Assembly: GCA_963662175.1 (NCBI GenBank)
Contig: OY759220.1
Coordinates: 42,690,136 to 42,754,135, forward strand
Direction: 5' to 3'
Source of the DNA: Aradus depressus
Lineage: Eukaryota; Arthropoda; Insecta; Hemiptera; Aradidae
DNA length: 64,000 nucleotides
Position 1 is the first letter of the stretch. The number at the start of each line of letters is the position of its first letter. This document shows, in pieces, positions 21,175 through 33,100 of this stretch. The notes under the pieces were generated by a model. The model saw only the letters and a program-made list of their open reading frames with translations. It was not told where the DNA came from and made no database searches. The position numbers were made by a program, and so were the translations under genes.

Positions 21175-24100
21175 GTAAGTGTTTAAATATAATAACCTAT
21201 ATAACTATTTTTCATCAATGAGGACCTGTGGCTGCTTTTGAACAAACAACTGCAGAATGTAGGTAAACTATGAAACGAGTAATTTGAAGAGAAAAGAGAG
21301 AGTAAATATGGAGTTGAGATGCAAGAGTTGAAATAAATAAGAAATGGAAGAAGAAATATATTATTCATTAACATAAATGCATTAAATTTGAAAGCGCTGG
21401 TTATATAATAAAAAATATTAGATATCTCATATATATTTATTATATTATAGGCCAGAAGAGAAATTGGATCTATGTTGACAGGCTGAGGCAGGAGGTGGCT
21501 TCTAATGGGAGAATAGATAGGACAGGATAGAACTCACGTCCGAAAAGAATTTGAGGTGACAAAAGACATCCAGTGTCGTTGTAATGTTCGAAAATGTTTA
21601 ATTGGTTCGACCAACCCTTTATATGTTATACGAAACATGCGAAAACAACTAGAAAGCCTAGTGATGGCGTAAATGAGTAGTAGTGGAGATTTTCGCTAAA
21701 GCTGTGACTTCCGATCAGTGACATGAAGTCAATTTATTCTTCTAATTATTGTTTGAAAGATCTTTGGTTTCGACGAATAAAATGTAACATAATATTTTGT
21801 CTCTTATAATTATAATATTTATTTCCAAAACATGGTAATAGGGACATTTATACATTGAGATAGCTTATAAATTAGGTATATAAACAGCTGTTAACTCTTA
21901 GAGTCGGACACCCATTTGATATTAACAAGACACATTCAAAGTAATGTTGACCTAGAATGTCACATAACCAAGAGCAATTACCGCGGCACGTGACACAGAA
22001 AAAATAAATCAGCTTTTTGCTATTTATTTTGTATATGGTGCGCGCATTTTGCCCACGGGTTTACTAATAGTATTCTATTTGAATTGTTCGCAGGCCTCCG
22101 GGTTACCAAAATAATCCTCAGCCGCCGCCCTCACAGAGACAGAATATGGCAGAGTCTGTCCAGCAACTTCTGTAAGTCAACCTTCTTTTCATTTGTCCAT
22201 AGAACAAGTAAATTAAATAACTTATGTCGTTTAACTGTAACCAATCGTTGTATAATTTATTTTAGGAGCAGGTGTTCCCAGAGGCGAAGTCTCAGCCCAC
22301 AAAATTCTAACAGGTCTGGTCTTGCGCAGTTTGAAAAACCGATTAGCAGTTCTGGTCTTCCGCAGTTTGAAAAACCGACTAGCGGGTCTGGTCTTGCGCC
22401 ATTTGAAAAACCGACTGGCAGGTCTGGTATTGCGCCATTTGAAAAACCGACTAGCAGGTCTGGTCTTGCGCCATTTGAAAAATCGACTAGCAGGTCTGGT
22501 CTTGCGCACTTTGAACAACCGCCTAGCAGGTCTGGTATTGCGCCATTTGAAAAACCGACTAGCAGGTCTGGTCTTTCGCCATTTGAAAAACCGATTAGCA
22601 GGTCTGGTCTTGCGCAGTTTGAACAACCGTCTAGCAGGTCTGGTCATGTGCCGTTGGAAAACCTTATGTGAGTTTTTTAAATTTATTTTTATATATTTTT
22701 AAAATAATACATATATGTTTAATTTATTTATCTGTGCTAGTCTTGGTAAAATATGTTCTACATAAAGAATGTTATGATCAGTATAAGTTTTACAATAAAG
22801 ATCAGTAAATAAATTGTAGATACTGATAATGGGTGTTCTTCCCGACATGTCTATTTACTAGGTTAACGACCAAAAAATAAGGGAGAAGAATGAAGCTGTG
22901 AAAAATATATATTATTATAAATTAAGTATCTCCTTCCACAACCCAAAAGTGAGGATTAGAGTTATTGTGACTCTTGCCCGGGCTTTAACTTCGAGGTCAT
23001 ATCGCCTACTATAAGACATGAGCACAATTCTACTATGGAAGTTCTAAATTTTTATCCACATAGGTAGGGGTCTTTAACGAGTACATGACATCGTACAGGC
23101 TTGGGACCATTGCTTAACGTCCCATCCGAAGGACGGTTTGCTCAAGGTTTTTTCACCTCACAGATATATGTAGCTACCCACAAATTTAAGCTATCGAAGC
23201 ATCTTAACCTAAAAGTTTCTTACCGAAAGGTCATTTTATAGTTAATAATACTGATATGTTAGTTAAATTCATTGCAACGGTAAATATGATCAATAATGTA
23301 AAAATACAATGAAATGCTCAAAAACAGCTGACATCACAGAAAAAAGTGTGTGTGCGCTGCGCGCGCAACCGTCTCCGACACACACATACAGACTTACGCT
23401 CTGACGGTCTGTCATAGCCCCTATGTAAACATCGAGACCTAAGATGTTCACATATCAAGAAAAAAAAATTGATTCTGATTCGTGAAACAAAACCAGCTGT
23501 TCCTAAGTAACTGAAATCAATGCTTTCTTGAGGTTAGGTTAGGTTTTATGACTCATGCCCGGGCTTTAACTACGAGGTCATATCGCCTACTACCAGAGCG
23601 CTCTTTCGTCACTCTGGTAGACATAAGCCCGACTCTACTGTAGGATTCCTAAATTTTGCCTATCCTAAATTTTTATTCACCTAGGGAAGGGTCTTTAACG
23701 AGTACCTGACATCGTACAGGCTCGGGACCATCGCTTAACGTTCCATCATGGCGTGCTTAAGTTTATTTTACCTCCCAGATAAAATAAACTAAGGGCCTCG
23801 GTCGGGTTACGAACCCACGTTCTGGAGCTCAGAAGTCAAGCACGCATACCACTGAGGCGCCCTCTATGCTTTCTGTACTTCACATCTCAGCTCCTCAAAA
23901 GTTAATCACCGTATTTAACTTATTGTATTTTTACTTATTCCAGTGGCAGGATGATCGAATGCAAAGATCTAGAATCGTGTCCTCCCATCGATGACTATTG
24001 CACAAATCCCGACTGCTGCAATTCCAAACATCAGGATTTTCGAAATTATGTTCTACAATTTTGTCTTCGATTCGGTGATCAGAAGTTATCAGCTCAAGTC

Positions 24101-27100
24101 AAACATTTGGAAGAAGTTCGACTTCAGTTGGCTAAATCTGGTCGGACATCTACTGAAGACTTCCCAGGTATTCTTATAATGAATTTACTAAACAATCATA
24201 GTAACTCATAGTATGGACTCAGCTTGCCTTGTTAAATAATAACGATAGATAATGAGCTTCAGCTAAGAATGAGAATATTGCTTTCAGAATACGATCCTAC
24301 AGTAAGAAGTCAGCCCTCCAAATAGAAATATCCATGTATTTATGAATGTGAAAAGAATAATAAGATTGTTTTGTGATATAATATTGAATTAAATGAAACA
24401 CAACAAAAATAAAATAAACATGCTTAGAATAAAATATTACTAGCACAAATTAATCATTTAAGTTTTCGCTCTCCCACAAAAACCAGTCGACCAACAGCCG
24501 CTTCTGAATCCTCATACTAAATTTCGTGTCGATACATTTCTTACGTCGCCAGTTATTAGGCTTTTTGACTTGAACCCCCCTCTGATCTCTCTCTTCGCTT
24601 CGGCCGATTCCGCTGAAAATTAATAGGTGTCGTCCTTGTAAGGATTTGAATGTAGGTATGAAATGTCAAATCAATACATTCGTTACAACGACAGTTGTTA
24701 GAGTTATTGTGTTAACCGTCCCCTAATCCCACTCTTCCCTTCGGTAGATTTGGCTGACCATTGATTGGTGACGTCCTTATGGGATTCTGGATATTTACAT
24801 ATACAATTTCGTGTCGATATATTTATTCTGTCGGTAGTTATCGCGTTCACAGGCACTCATAGTCTGTGTGAACTTTTTTTTTTTTTTTTTTTTTCATTTT
24901 TGGAACCAGGAGTTCGGAAAACATGATATTTCGCTGAAAACTCAACATCGAATTTCTGACCGATTTCATAACTTCCCCTATACTTCGTGTAGCTGAGGAA
25001 GTAAAATTAAAAGAACTGAATTAAGAGAAATAACTTCAGATTACATGATATAAGAAAGTGACCATGCTTTGAATGGAGAGATTAGAGAGAGGACTATTTA
25101 CATATGTATATTGCGAAGGAATGTTAACAAATGGATAAATTAGGTACGAATTTTAAGCATAATTCAGTACATAACAATAGTGAACTAAAAGAAAACGAGA
25201 CATGCTAAAGAAATAATATACAAAGATGAAACTGAAATATGATTAAATTGATTTTTGATTGATTGACTGAAGTATTAAAAATATTTACAATTATTTGCGG
25301 AGGAAGATTGAAAAATTGATAAAATATCTTTTATACATTTAAAAAACTTTAAAACAATAATAGAAAGCTAAACTTGTTAATGATTAATTAAATAATAAGT
25401 CTGAAAGACTATTGTACATTTTCTTTATTTGCTGAATAATGATTATTTATATATTATAATAAAATTATTTAAATTTTCAGTTTTCTTTGTTGTTTTTTTT
25501 TATACAGAATGCAGACCATTACCGGGCAAAGCTAAAAATGAATTTCCATTGGGATCTGCCAATCCTCTTGAATCCTATATAAATGGACAAGACGAGTGAG
25601 TGCCATATTGTTAATATTAACTAAAAATAGCAGGTTACTCGCTGTTAAAGGGTTAGTTATTATGACCCCTGCCCGGGCTTTAACTACGAGATCATATCGC
25701 CTACTACCAAAGTGATCTTTCGTCACTCTGGTGGATATGAAGCTCTTAAGTATACTCTGGGAGTCCTAAATTTTGACTACCATAAATTTTTATTAATCTA
25801 GGGCAGGGGTCTTTAACGAGGTCTTTAATTATGGGTTTCGAATTTTGAATTGAGCATTCAATAGAATATCGTTTAAAGGTAAGTAGGCCGTGAGGCATTA
25901 GAAATTCACATTTACGTGAAGGGTGGGGGGAGGAGGTGAAGTCACAAACATCTGCCCTCAAAATCATTGAAAATTTAAAATTATTTCTAAAATCATATGA
26001 CTTGAAAGTTACTAACCAGGCACATATAGTTACTAACCTCCTTAAAGTTCGGAGGAAGCCGGTAACCTGCTAGTCAGTAATAAAATTATTATGGAATTAT
26101 TTTCGTGTAAGCCCACTAATTACTTTTTTAATGTACTTAACGTATATCCAATGTTAATTTTATCTGTTGGAATATTCTCAGAGAGAGGGAACTGAGGAAG
26201 CTTGGTTTGGCTGTTGGAGACAAAAATTTTGCAAAATTCAGATTGGCGCTAAATAAAAAGCTGGACACGTTTCCTGCCCACACACAATCTCAAGAAGAAA
26301 GGTATGTTTTTTTGTAACTTTTTCACTAATTCAATATTTATACTGCTTGAGAAAACTGCTCATTTTCCCGACAAACGGCATAGCATGTATTAGCTACAAA
26401 AAATAATTGCTTATGTAAAAAATTGAAAACCATTATTATTTCTTAATTATATCCAGAAGTTCATTTCTTATTATCGATAATGATAGATAACCTTTTTTTT
26501 TTCATTAAATTCATCCCTGTAAATATTAGTTGATATAACCTTCTCTCGGTTATCTTTTAATGTAATGTCTTTTCTCTTTTTACAACATAAAAATTTTCAA
26601 ATATTAATCCGTAAATTCTGAAAATTACTGACCAATAATGTTTGTTTTCTGGGGTTTTCAAACTTATTGCTCCACGGAAGCTCCTGTTATATCTTCAACA
26701 TTTTTTTCCAGGGACCATAAGATGACGGGTGCAGCATATAAAACCACTGGTAATTAAATAATATTATTATATATTAATTTTCTACGTTTTTGTTTTAAAA
26801 TTTTAGATCATTTAAAAAAAAAAATATTTATAGAATTTAATGATTAACTCTCTTTTAGTCTTTGTGATAACTTTTTTTTCTCTTCTCTTAAAAACAATTT
26901 TGTTATATTTACATTTCACTGAAGTACTCGATGTTCAATTTCAATTTCTTTGTTTTTTATCAATTTTTTGAGGTTGAAGAAGAGTATCCTTCATTCGAGG
27001 ACGCTATATAAATGTTCACTTGATGAAGATGGTTTGAAACAAACAACAAATTGGCCTTCGGTCTTCCCAAAATATATTTGCATTATTTTTATTAATGTTT

Positions 27101-30100
27101 CGTCATTAGGACACTATCATAACTTTTGTGATAAAATAAAAAAAAAAGTGTAACCATTATAGTTTTATGTGTTGACGAGCATTGATTTCAGTTATTTAGG
27201 AACACATCCTTGGCTCCGAGAGGGAGTTCTATCTATGAAATAAAACTCACTCCCAGACTGGATTCGGACCCGCAAACCATGCGACCAAAGCCCTACGCTC
27301 CAACCCGCACGGCCACCATGGCTCTCAGTTTTATATGGTTGTCAATATCAAAATTAACCCGACCGACGCCCTGGGAGGTAAAATAAACTTAAGCACGCCG
27401 TCCTTCGGATGGGACGTTAAGCGATGGTCCCAAGCTTTTACGATGGCAGATACTCGTTAAAGACCCCTGCCCTAGGTGAATAAAAATTTAGGGTAGACAA
27501 AATTGAGGACTCCCACAGTAGAGTCGGGCTCATGTCCACCAGAGTGACGAAAGAGAGCTCTGGTAGTAGGCAATATGACCTCGTAGTTAAAGCCTGGGCA
27601 TGAGTCATAAAACCTAACCTAACCTAATATCAAAATTTGATCAATCAAACAACATGTAACCTAGTATCTAACAATCAAATTATTACTAGTCATTGTTTGA
27701 ATGTTAGATACCTGCTCACATGTTATTTGATTGATCAAATTTTGATATTAGGTTAGGTTTTATGACTCAGGCCCGGGCTTTAACTACGAGGTCATATCGC
27801 CTACTACCAGACTACCAGAGCGCTCTTTCGTCACTCTGGTGGACATGAGCCCGACTCCACTGTGGGAGTCCTAAATGTTGCCTACCATAAATTTTTGTTC
27901 ACCTAGGATAGGAGTCTTCGGCATAAATTTGTATTCACCTAGGGCAAGGGTCTTTAACGAGTACCTGACATCGTACAGGCTCGGGACCATCGCTTAACGT
28001 CCCATCCGAAGGACGGAGTGCTTAAGTTTATTTTACCTCCCAGATAAAATAAACTAAGGACCTCGGTCGGGTTACGAACCCACGCTCTTGAGCTCAGAAG
28101 TCAAGCACGCATACCACTGAGCTACCGGCGCCCTCAAAAAATTTTGATATTGACAACCATATTTAACTATAATGGTTATACATTTTATTTTATTTTATTT
28201 TAAAGCAAAAGTTTTGATCATGCCTTAATGGCGAAACGTTAACAAAAATAATATAAATATATTTTGAGGGGACCGAAGTCCAATCAGTTCTTTTCAAATC
28301 AAGAGAATTATTTATTTATTTATTTTTTTTTTGCATTTAATTTTGATCTTCTTTTATTGGGTTCCGCGGAATTAAGTTTGAAAGCCCCTTTTGAGCCGGG
28401 TTGATTTTTCAAGGCAAACGAGGAGTATATAAACGATCTTTATTTCTATCAGTTCCAACTGTTTTCAATATGTTTACAAGAATTTAAATCATGAAAACCT
28501 TATGTAATAGTTGACCTTATTCTTTGAAATGTCGACAATTATGAAAATATATCTCAGGGCAGATAAAGTTAAACTAACTTAAATATTTTTTGTATGAAAT
28601 ATTTAAATCAGTTTAATTGATTTTATTGGTTTTGAATATCGATTTATAAATTCATTTATATGTTATAGGACCAAAGAGAATTTCGTGTTTAATATTATTA
28701 AACAGAATTGGAAGATGTGGAAGTGTTGAATTGTAATATCTAAATAACGGAACTTGGGGTTAAGTATTAGTTAGTTATTGTGAGTGGGCTTCAACTTAGA
28801 GGTCATATCGCCTATTACCAGAGTGCTCTTTCGTCACTCTGGTGGACATGAGCCCGACTCTACTATGGGAGTCCTAAATTTTCCCTATCGTAAATTTTTA
28901 TTCACCTAGGATAGAGGGGTCTTTAACGAGTACCTGACACCATACAGGCTCGGGACCATTGCTCAACATCCCATTCGAAGGATGGCGTGCTCAAGGTTTT
29001 TTGCCTCCCAGATGAAAAACATAAGGGCCGTGATTCGAACCCACGATTATGAGCCAGTAAGCAAGCACCCATACCACTGAGCTACCGGCGCCCTCAAAAA
29101 ATTTTGATATTGACAACCATATTTAACTATAATGGTTATACATTTTATTTTATTTTATTTTAAAGCAAAAGTTTTGATCATGCCTTAATGGCGAAACGTT
29201 AACAAAAATAATATAAATATATTTTGAGGGGACCGAAGTCCAATCAGTTCTTTTCAAATCAAGAGAATTATTTATTTATTATTTTTTTTTTTGCATTTAA
29301 TTTTGATCTTCTTTTATTGGGTTCCGCGGAATTAAGTTTGAAAGCCCCTTTTGAGCCGGGTTGATTTTTCAAGGCAAACGAGGAGTATATAAACGATCTT
29401 TATTTCTATCAGTTCCAACTGTTTTCAATATGTTTACAAGAATTTAAATCATGAAAACCTTATGTAATAGTTGACCTTATTCTTTGAAATGTCGACAATT
29501 ATGAAAATATATCTCAGGGCAGATAAAGTTAAACTAACTTAAATATTTTTTGTATGAAATATTTAAATCAGTTTAATTGATTTTATTGGTTTTGAATATC
29601 GATTTATAAATTCATTTATATGTTATAGGACCAAAGAGAATTTCGTGTTTAATATTATTAAACAGAATTGGAAGATGTGGAAGTGTTGAATTGTAATATC
29701 TAAATAACGGAACTTGGGGTTAAGTATTAGTTAGTTATTGTGAGTGGGCTTCAACTTAGAGGTCATATCGCCTATTACCAGAGTGCTCTTTCGTCACTCT
29801 GGTGGACATGAGCCCGACTCTACTATGGGAGTCCTAAATTTTCCCTATCGTAAATTTTTATTCACCTAGGATAGAGGGGTCTTTAACGAGTACCTGACAC
29901 CATACAGGCTCGGGACCATTGCTCAACATCCCATTCGAAGGATGGCGTGCTCAAGGTTTTTTGCCTCCCAGATGAAAAACATAAGGGCCGTGATTCGAAC
30001 CCACGATTATGAGCCAGTAAGCAAGCACCCATACCACTGAGCTATCGGTGCCCTCATGGGATGTTAAGTATTACCATTGATTTAAATTAAATGGATTATA

Positions 30101-33100
30101 GAATAGTCGCTTCATCCCTTTTTGTAATAAATATGGAAATATGTCAACAGATTATGGCAATATCATTTGTTTTTCTAATTTTTTTTATCCTTGAAACAAT
30201 TGTATAATAGGGTGTTATGCTCCCTTTTTCTTTATTATTTATTTAATTTTTACGACTAATTGATTTATCTTATGATGCTAAAATTCCACAACACATTTTT
30301 ATCTGATTTGTTTTTATTTAATATTTAGGAGAAATCCGCCCGAGTGTAGGAATGAAGACCTCAGCTGGATTACAGTGCCTATGGCCACCTTCTCCATCGA
30401 GGACCGAGAGGACGTTGACAGGTCTGTGGGGCGATGGATCTGCAACAGTGAACTCTGGCGAGAGAAACACCAGGAAGAGTTCAAAACTGAAGAGATGCTC
30501 CGACGTAGAGAGCTGCTTTGTTGTAAACAGAGAGGGCGACAGCAGCATCAGAGGAGGAAGTACCGTCGGCATGGATCCAGGTATGAAAAGAGTCACACTG
30601 AAGGAAAAGAAAAAGAAAAAGGCTGCAGAACGGAAATTGGAAGCGAAGAAAGAGTCAGCAATGAATACTTTTGGGAAGGGCAAGGAGGCGAAAAGCAAGG
30701 ACAAGAAGATTTCAAAAGCAGCGAAAAGCGAGGAAGAAAAGGCGAAGAACCTGGACGAAAGCTGTTCCAGCTCCAGTTTCCACTCAACGGTGGAGAATCT
30801 GTGCAGCGTCGAAGAGGCGACCAAACCAGAGGTAACTCTTCTGTTATTTCCTAGGAGTGAAGCGAGGTTGACCCAACTAGATCCAAGTACATGTGTTTGT
30901 TTGTATCACAATATTGGCTGCATCCGGTCTTAGATTTTCACCAAACTTTGTAGAACTGTTCATCAAGCTCTTGGCAGAATCTTATAATTTTTGGTTACAT
31001 AAAAGTCACGAAAGTAATTAAATCAGTGTTTATCTGTCAATTTTACTGATAAGTATTGCTACGTATAGATAGATACTTTTCACAGTAAATTGCGTTGGTT
31101 TTCTTTTGCGTTGTTAAATTAAATCAAAAAAAATTTTGCATTTTAAAAATATTTGTTTGGAATGGAATTCACTGCAAAGATTTAACAATTTATTTAATTA
31201 GTAAAGAAATAAGACCAATTTCCGTTCTAGTGCCATTCATTTGTCAGTTGACTTAGTTTACTATGTCGGTATTTATAGTTCTATACAATCTCGAAGCATA
31301 TCGATCGTATTATCCGAAAGGTTTCTTTAGAGTTCTATAGGTTGAAGACCATAAACTCAAATAGGAGTAACCCTACTTGGAGAGTGTGACATCTGCCGCT
31401 TGTCTGTCCGGTCACCTGTCTGCCCCCCCCAGTTCAGCCAAATCGGTATTAAGGAGCAGTTAACACAAAAACTGTAATAACCGCCGTTGTAACGAATGTA
31501 TTGATTTGAAATTTCATATGTACATTCAAAAGCCTACAAGGACGACACCTATAAATTTTCAGCGGGATCGACCGAAGGGAAGAGGGGGATCAGAGGGGCA
31601 GTTAACACAAAAACCCCTAATAACCGCCGACTTAATGAATGTATCGACACGACGTTTAGTATGTGGATTCAGAAACCACTATGTAAGTCAAATATTGAGT
31701 TGTAGCTCAAAAGGTCGATTGGGTTTGGAGGGAGAGCGAAAACGTAATTGATTAATTCGTGCTGGGGAAGTACATAGTCCGTTATTCACCGTCGAATTTT
31801 TTGTTTTGTTTTTATGTTATAAAAATTCATTCTCAATTTCCTTATATTTTATATGTCTACATCCATAGCAAATCTCCCCTCGCAACTCTTAAAGCTGCGA
31901 GGGGAGATTTGCTATGGTTTATTATCGGGGTTTTTACTGTCAACAGGTGATAGATGGACCGGAGGGGAAGACATGTGCAGACATTGGAAGTAGCCAGGGT
32001 CCATGTTCAGATAAACCACATTCAGGGACACCAAGCCCCAGCCTTATCTTCACATCTTCTCTCTTCTCAGCGTTCAATGTTCCCCAAAAGAAAACTATTT
32101 CCTACACTCCTCCATCTGGAAATATACTGGGAAATCTAACAGAAGAATTTAAAACATGGATGACAATCAATGAACCTGAGAAAGTGAAAAAGAGGAAGGA
32201 TGAAGGAGAAGCGGTGAAGGAAGAAGAACGGGAAGAGAAGAAGAAAGGGAAGAAAAGGAGAGAGAGAAGGCGGGGACGGAAGGAGGCTCCGCCCGGCCAG
32301 GACAAGTGTATCATCCTTCTGGAGGATAATAACAAGTGAGTTGAATAGTTACATTTTTTTAACAATTAACATTTCCTAATTAAAAATCAACCTTGGAATT
32401 ATGTTTTTTGAAAGTTAAATACTAAAGAAAATTGAAAAGAAAGCATTATGCAAATATTGATATAATTGACGCAAATATTGAAAAAACATGCGAAATACAA
32501 ATGGTCTTATAAATGATTTTTAAATATTTGATTAATATAGGTTTGATGATTATATGTCATTAATATAAATGATTACATTATTGTGAAATAAAGTATCTAA
32601 TGAAGTTTTAAGAAATGGAAATAATAGTTAACGCAAATAAGACAGACATAATTAAAGTAAATAAGTAAAATTATTTAGTATATGAATAAATAATGGGTTT
32701 AAGGGCAAATAGTGTCAAAACATAGTGTACCTTTATATAAAATAACTATATAACGAAAAGTTAAAGGGTTTTAAGGGCAAATAGTATCAAAACGTAGTGT
32801 ACATTTATATAAAGTGACTATATAAGAAAAAATAAAGACGCAATCAGGAAAGTCAAGCATCTTAATCCATGAACCAACCAGCCTGAAACAACGAGATTAT
32901 CTATTATCATTGTTATTAGTCAATTTTCCAAATTTATTTCTAATGAAGAATTGATCACTTTCGCAGAAGCCACATGAGAACCTGCCCATCGTATTGTATT
33001 GTTTAATAATTTGAAAAAGAATGATAAATCGGCTTTGATTCGTCGACTCCAGAGTATCTAATTTAAGAAAAGAGAGAATTGACAAAATTGTAAAATTTTC

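Larger units (their letters stand above)
27050..28290. repeat. Large inverted repeat with a SINE in both arms
   Basis: Sequence 27050-27160 plus 27330-27680 is mirrored by 27695-28290: the outer CTTCGGTC..CAAAATATATTT, AACCATTATAGTT, GGTTGTCAATATCAAAATT, a family A SINE and AATATCAAAATTTGATCAATCAAA all recur in reverse order. The hammerhead-like motif in the right arm suggests a Penelope-like element at the origin. Confidence 0.8.
28131..30050. repeat. 960-bp tandem duplication
   Basis: 28131-29090 and 29091-30050 are almost identical; I see a length difference or substitution in the poly(T) near 28321/29281 and the terminal CTACCGGCG/CTATCGGTG change. Lies in intron 13 of DIS3L2. Confidence 0.95.

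Noticed and set aside
22231..22647. 138-codon minus-strand frame and 126-codon plus frame over exon 9
   Set aside because: Shadow frames of the 36-bp coding repeat; the splice-supported frame is the [10 protein letters not shown] one.
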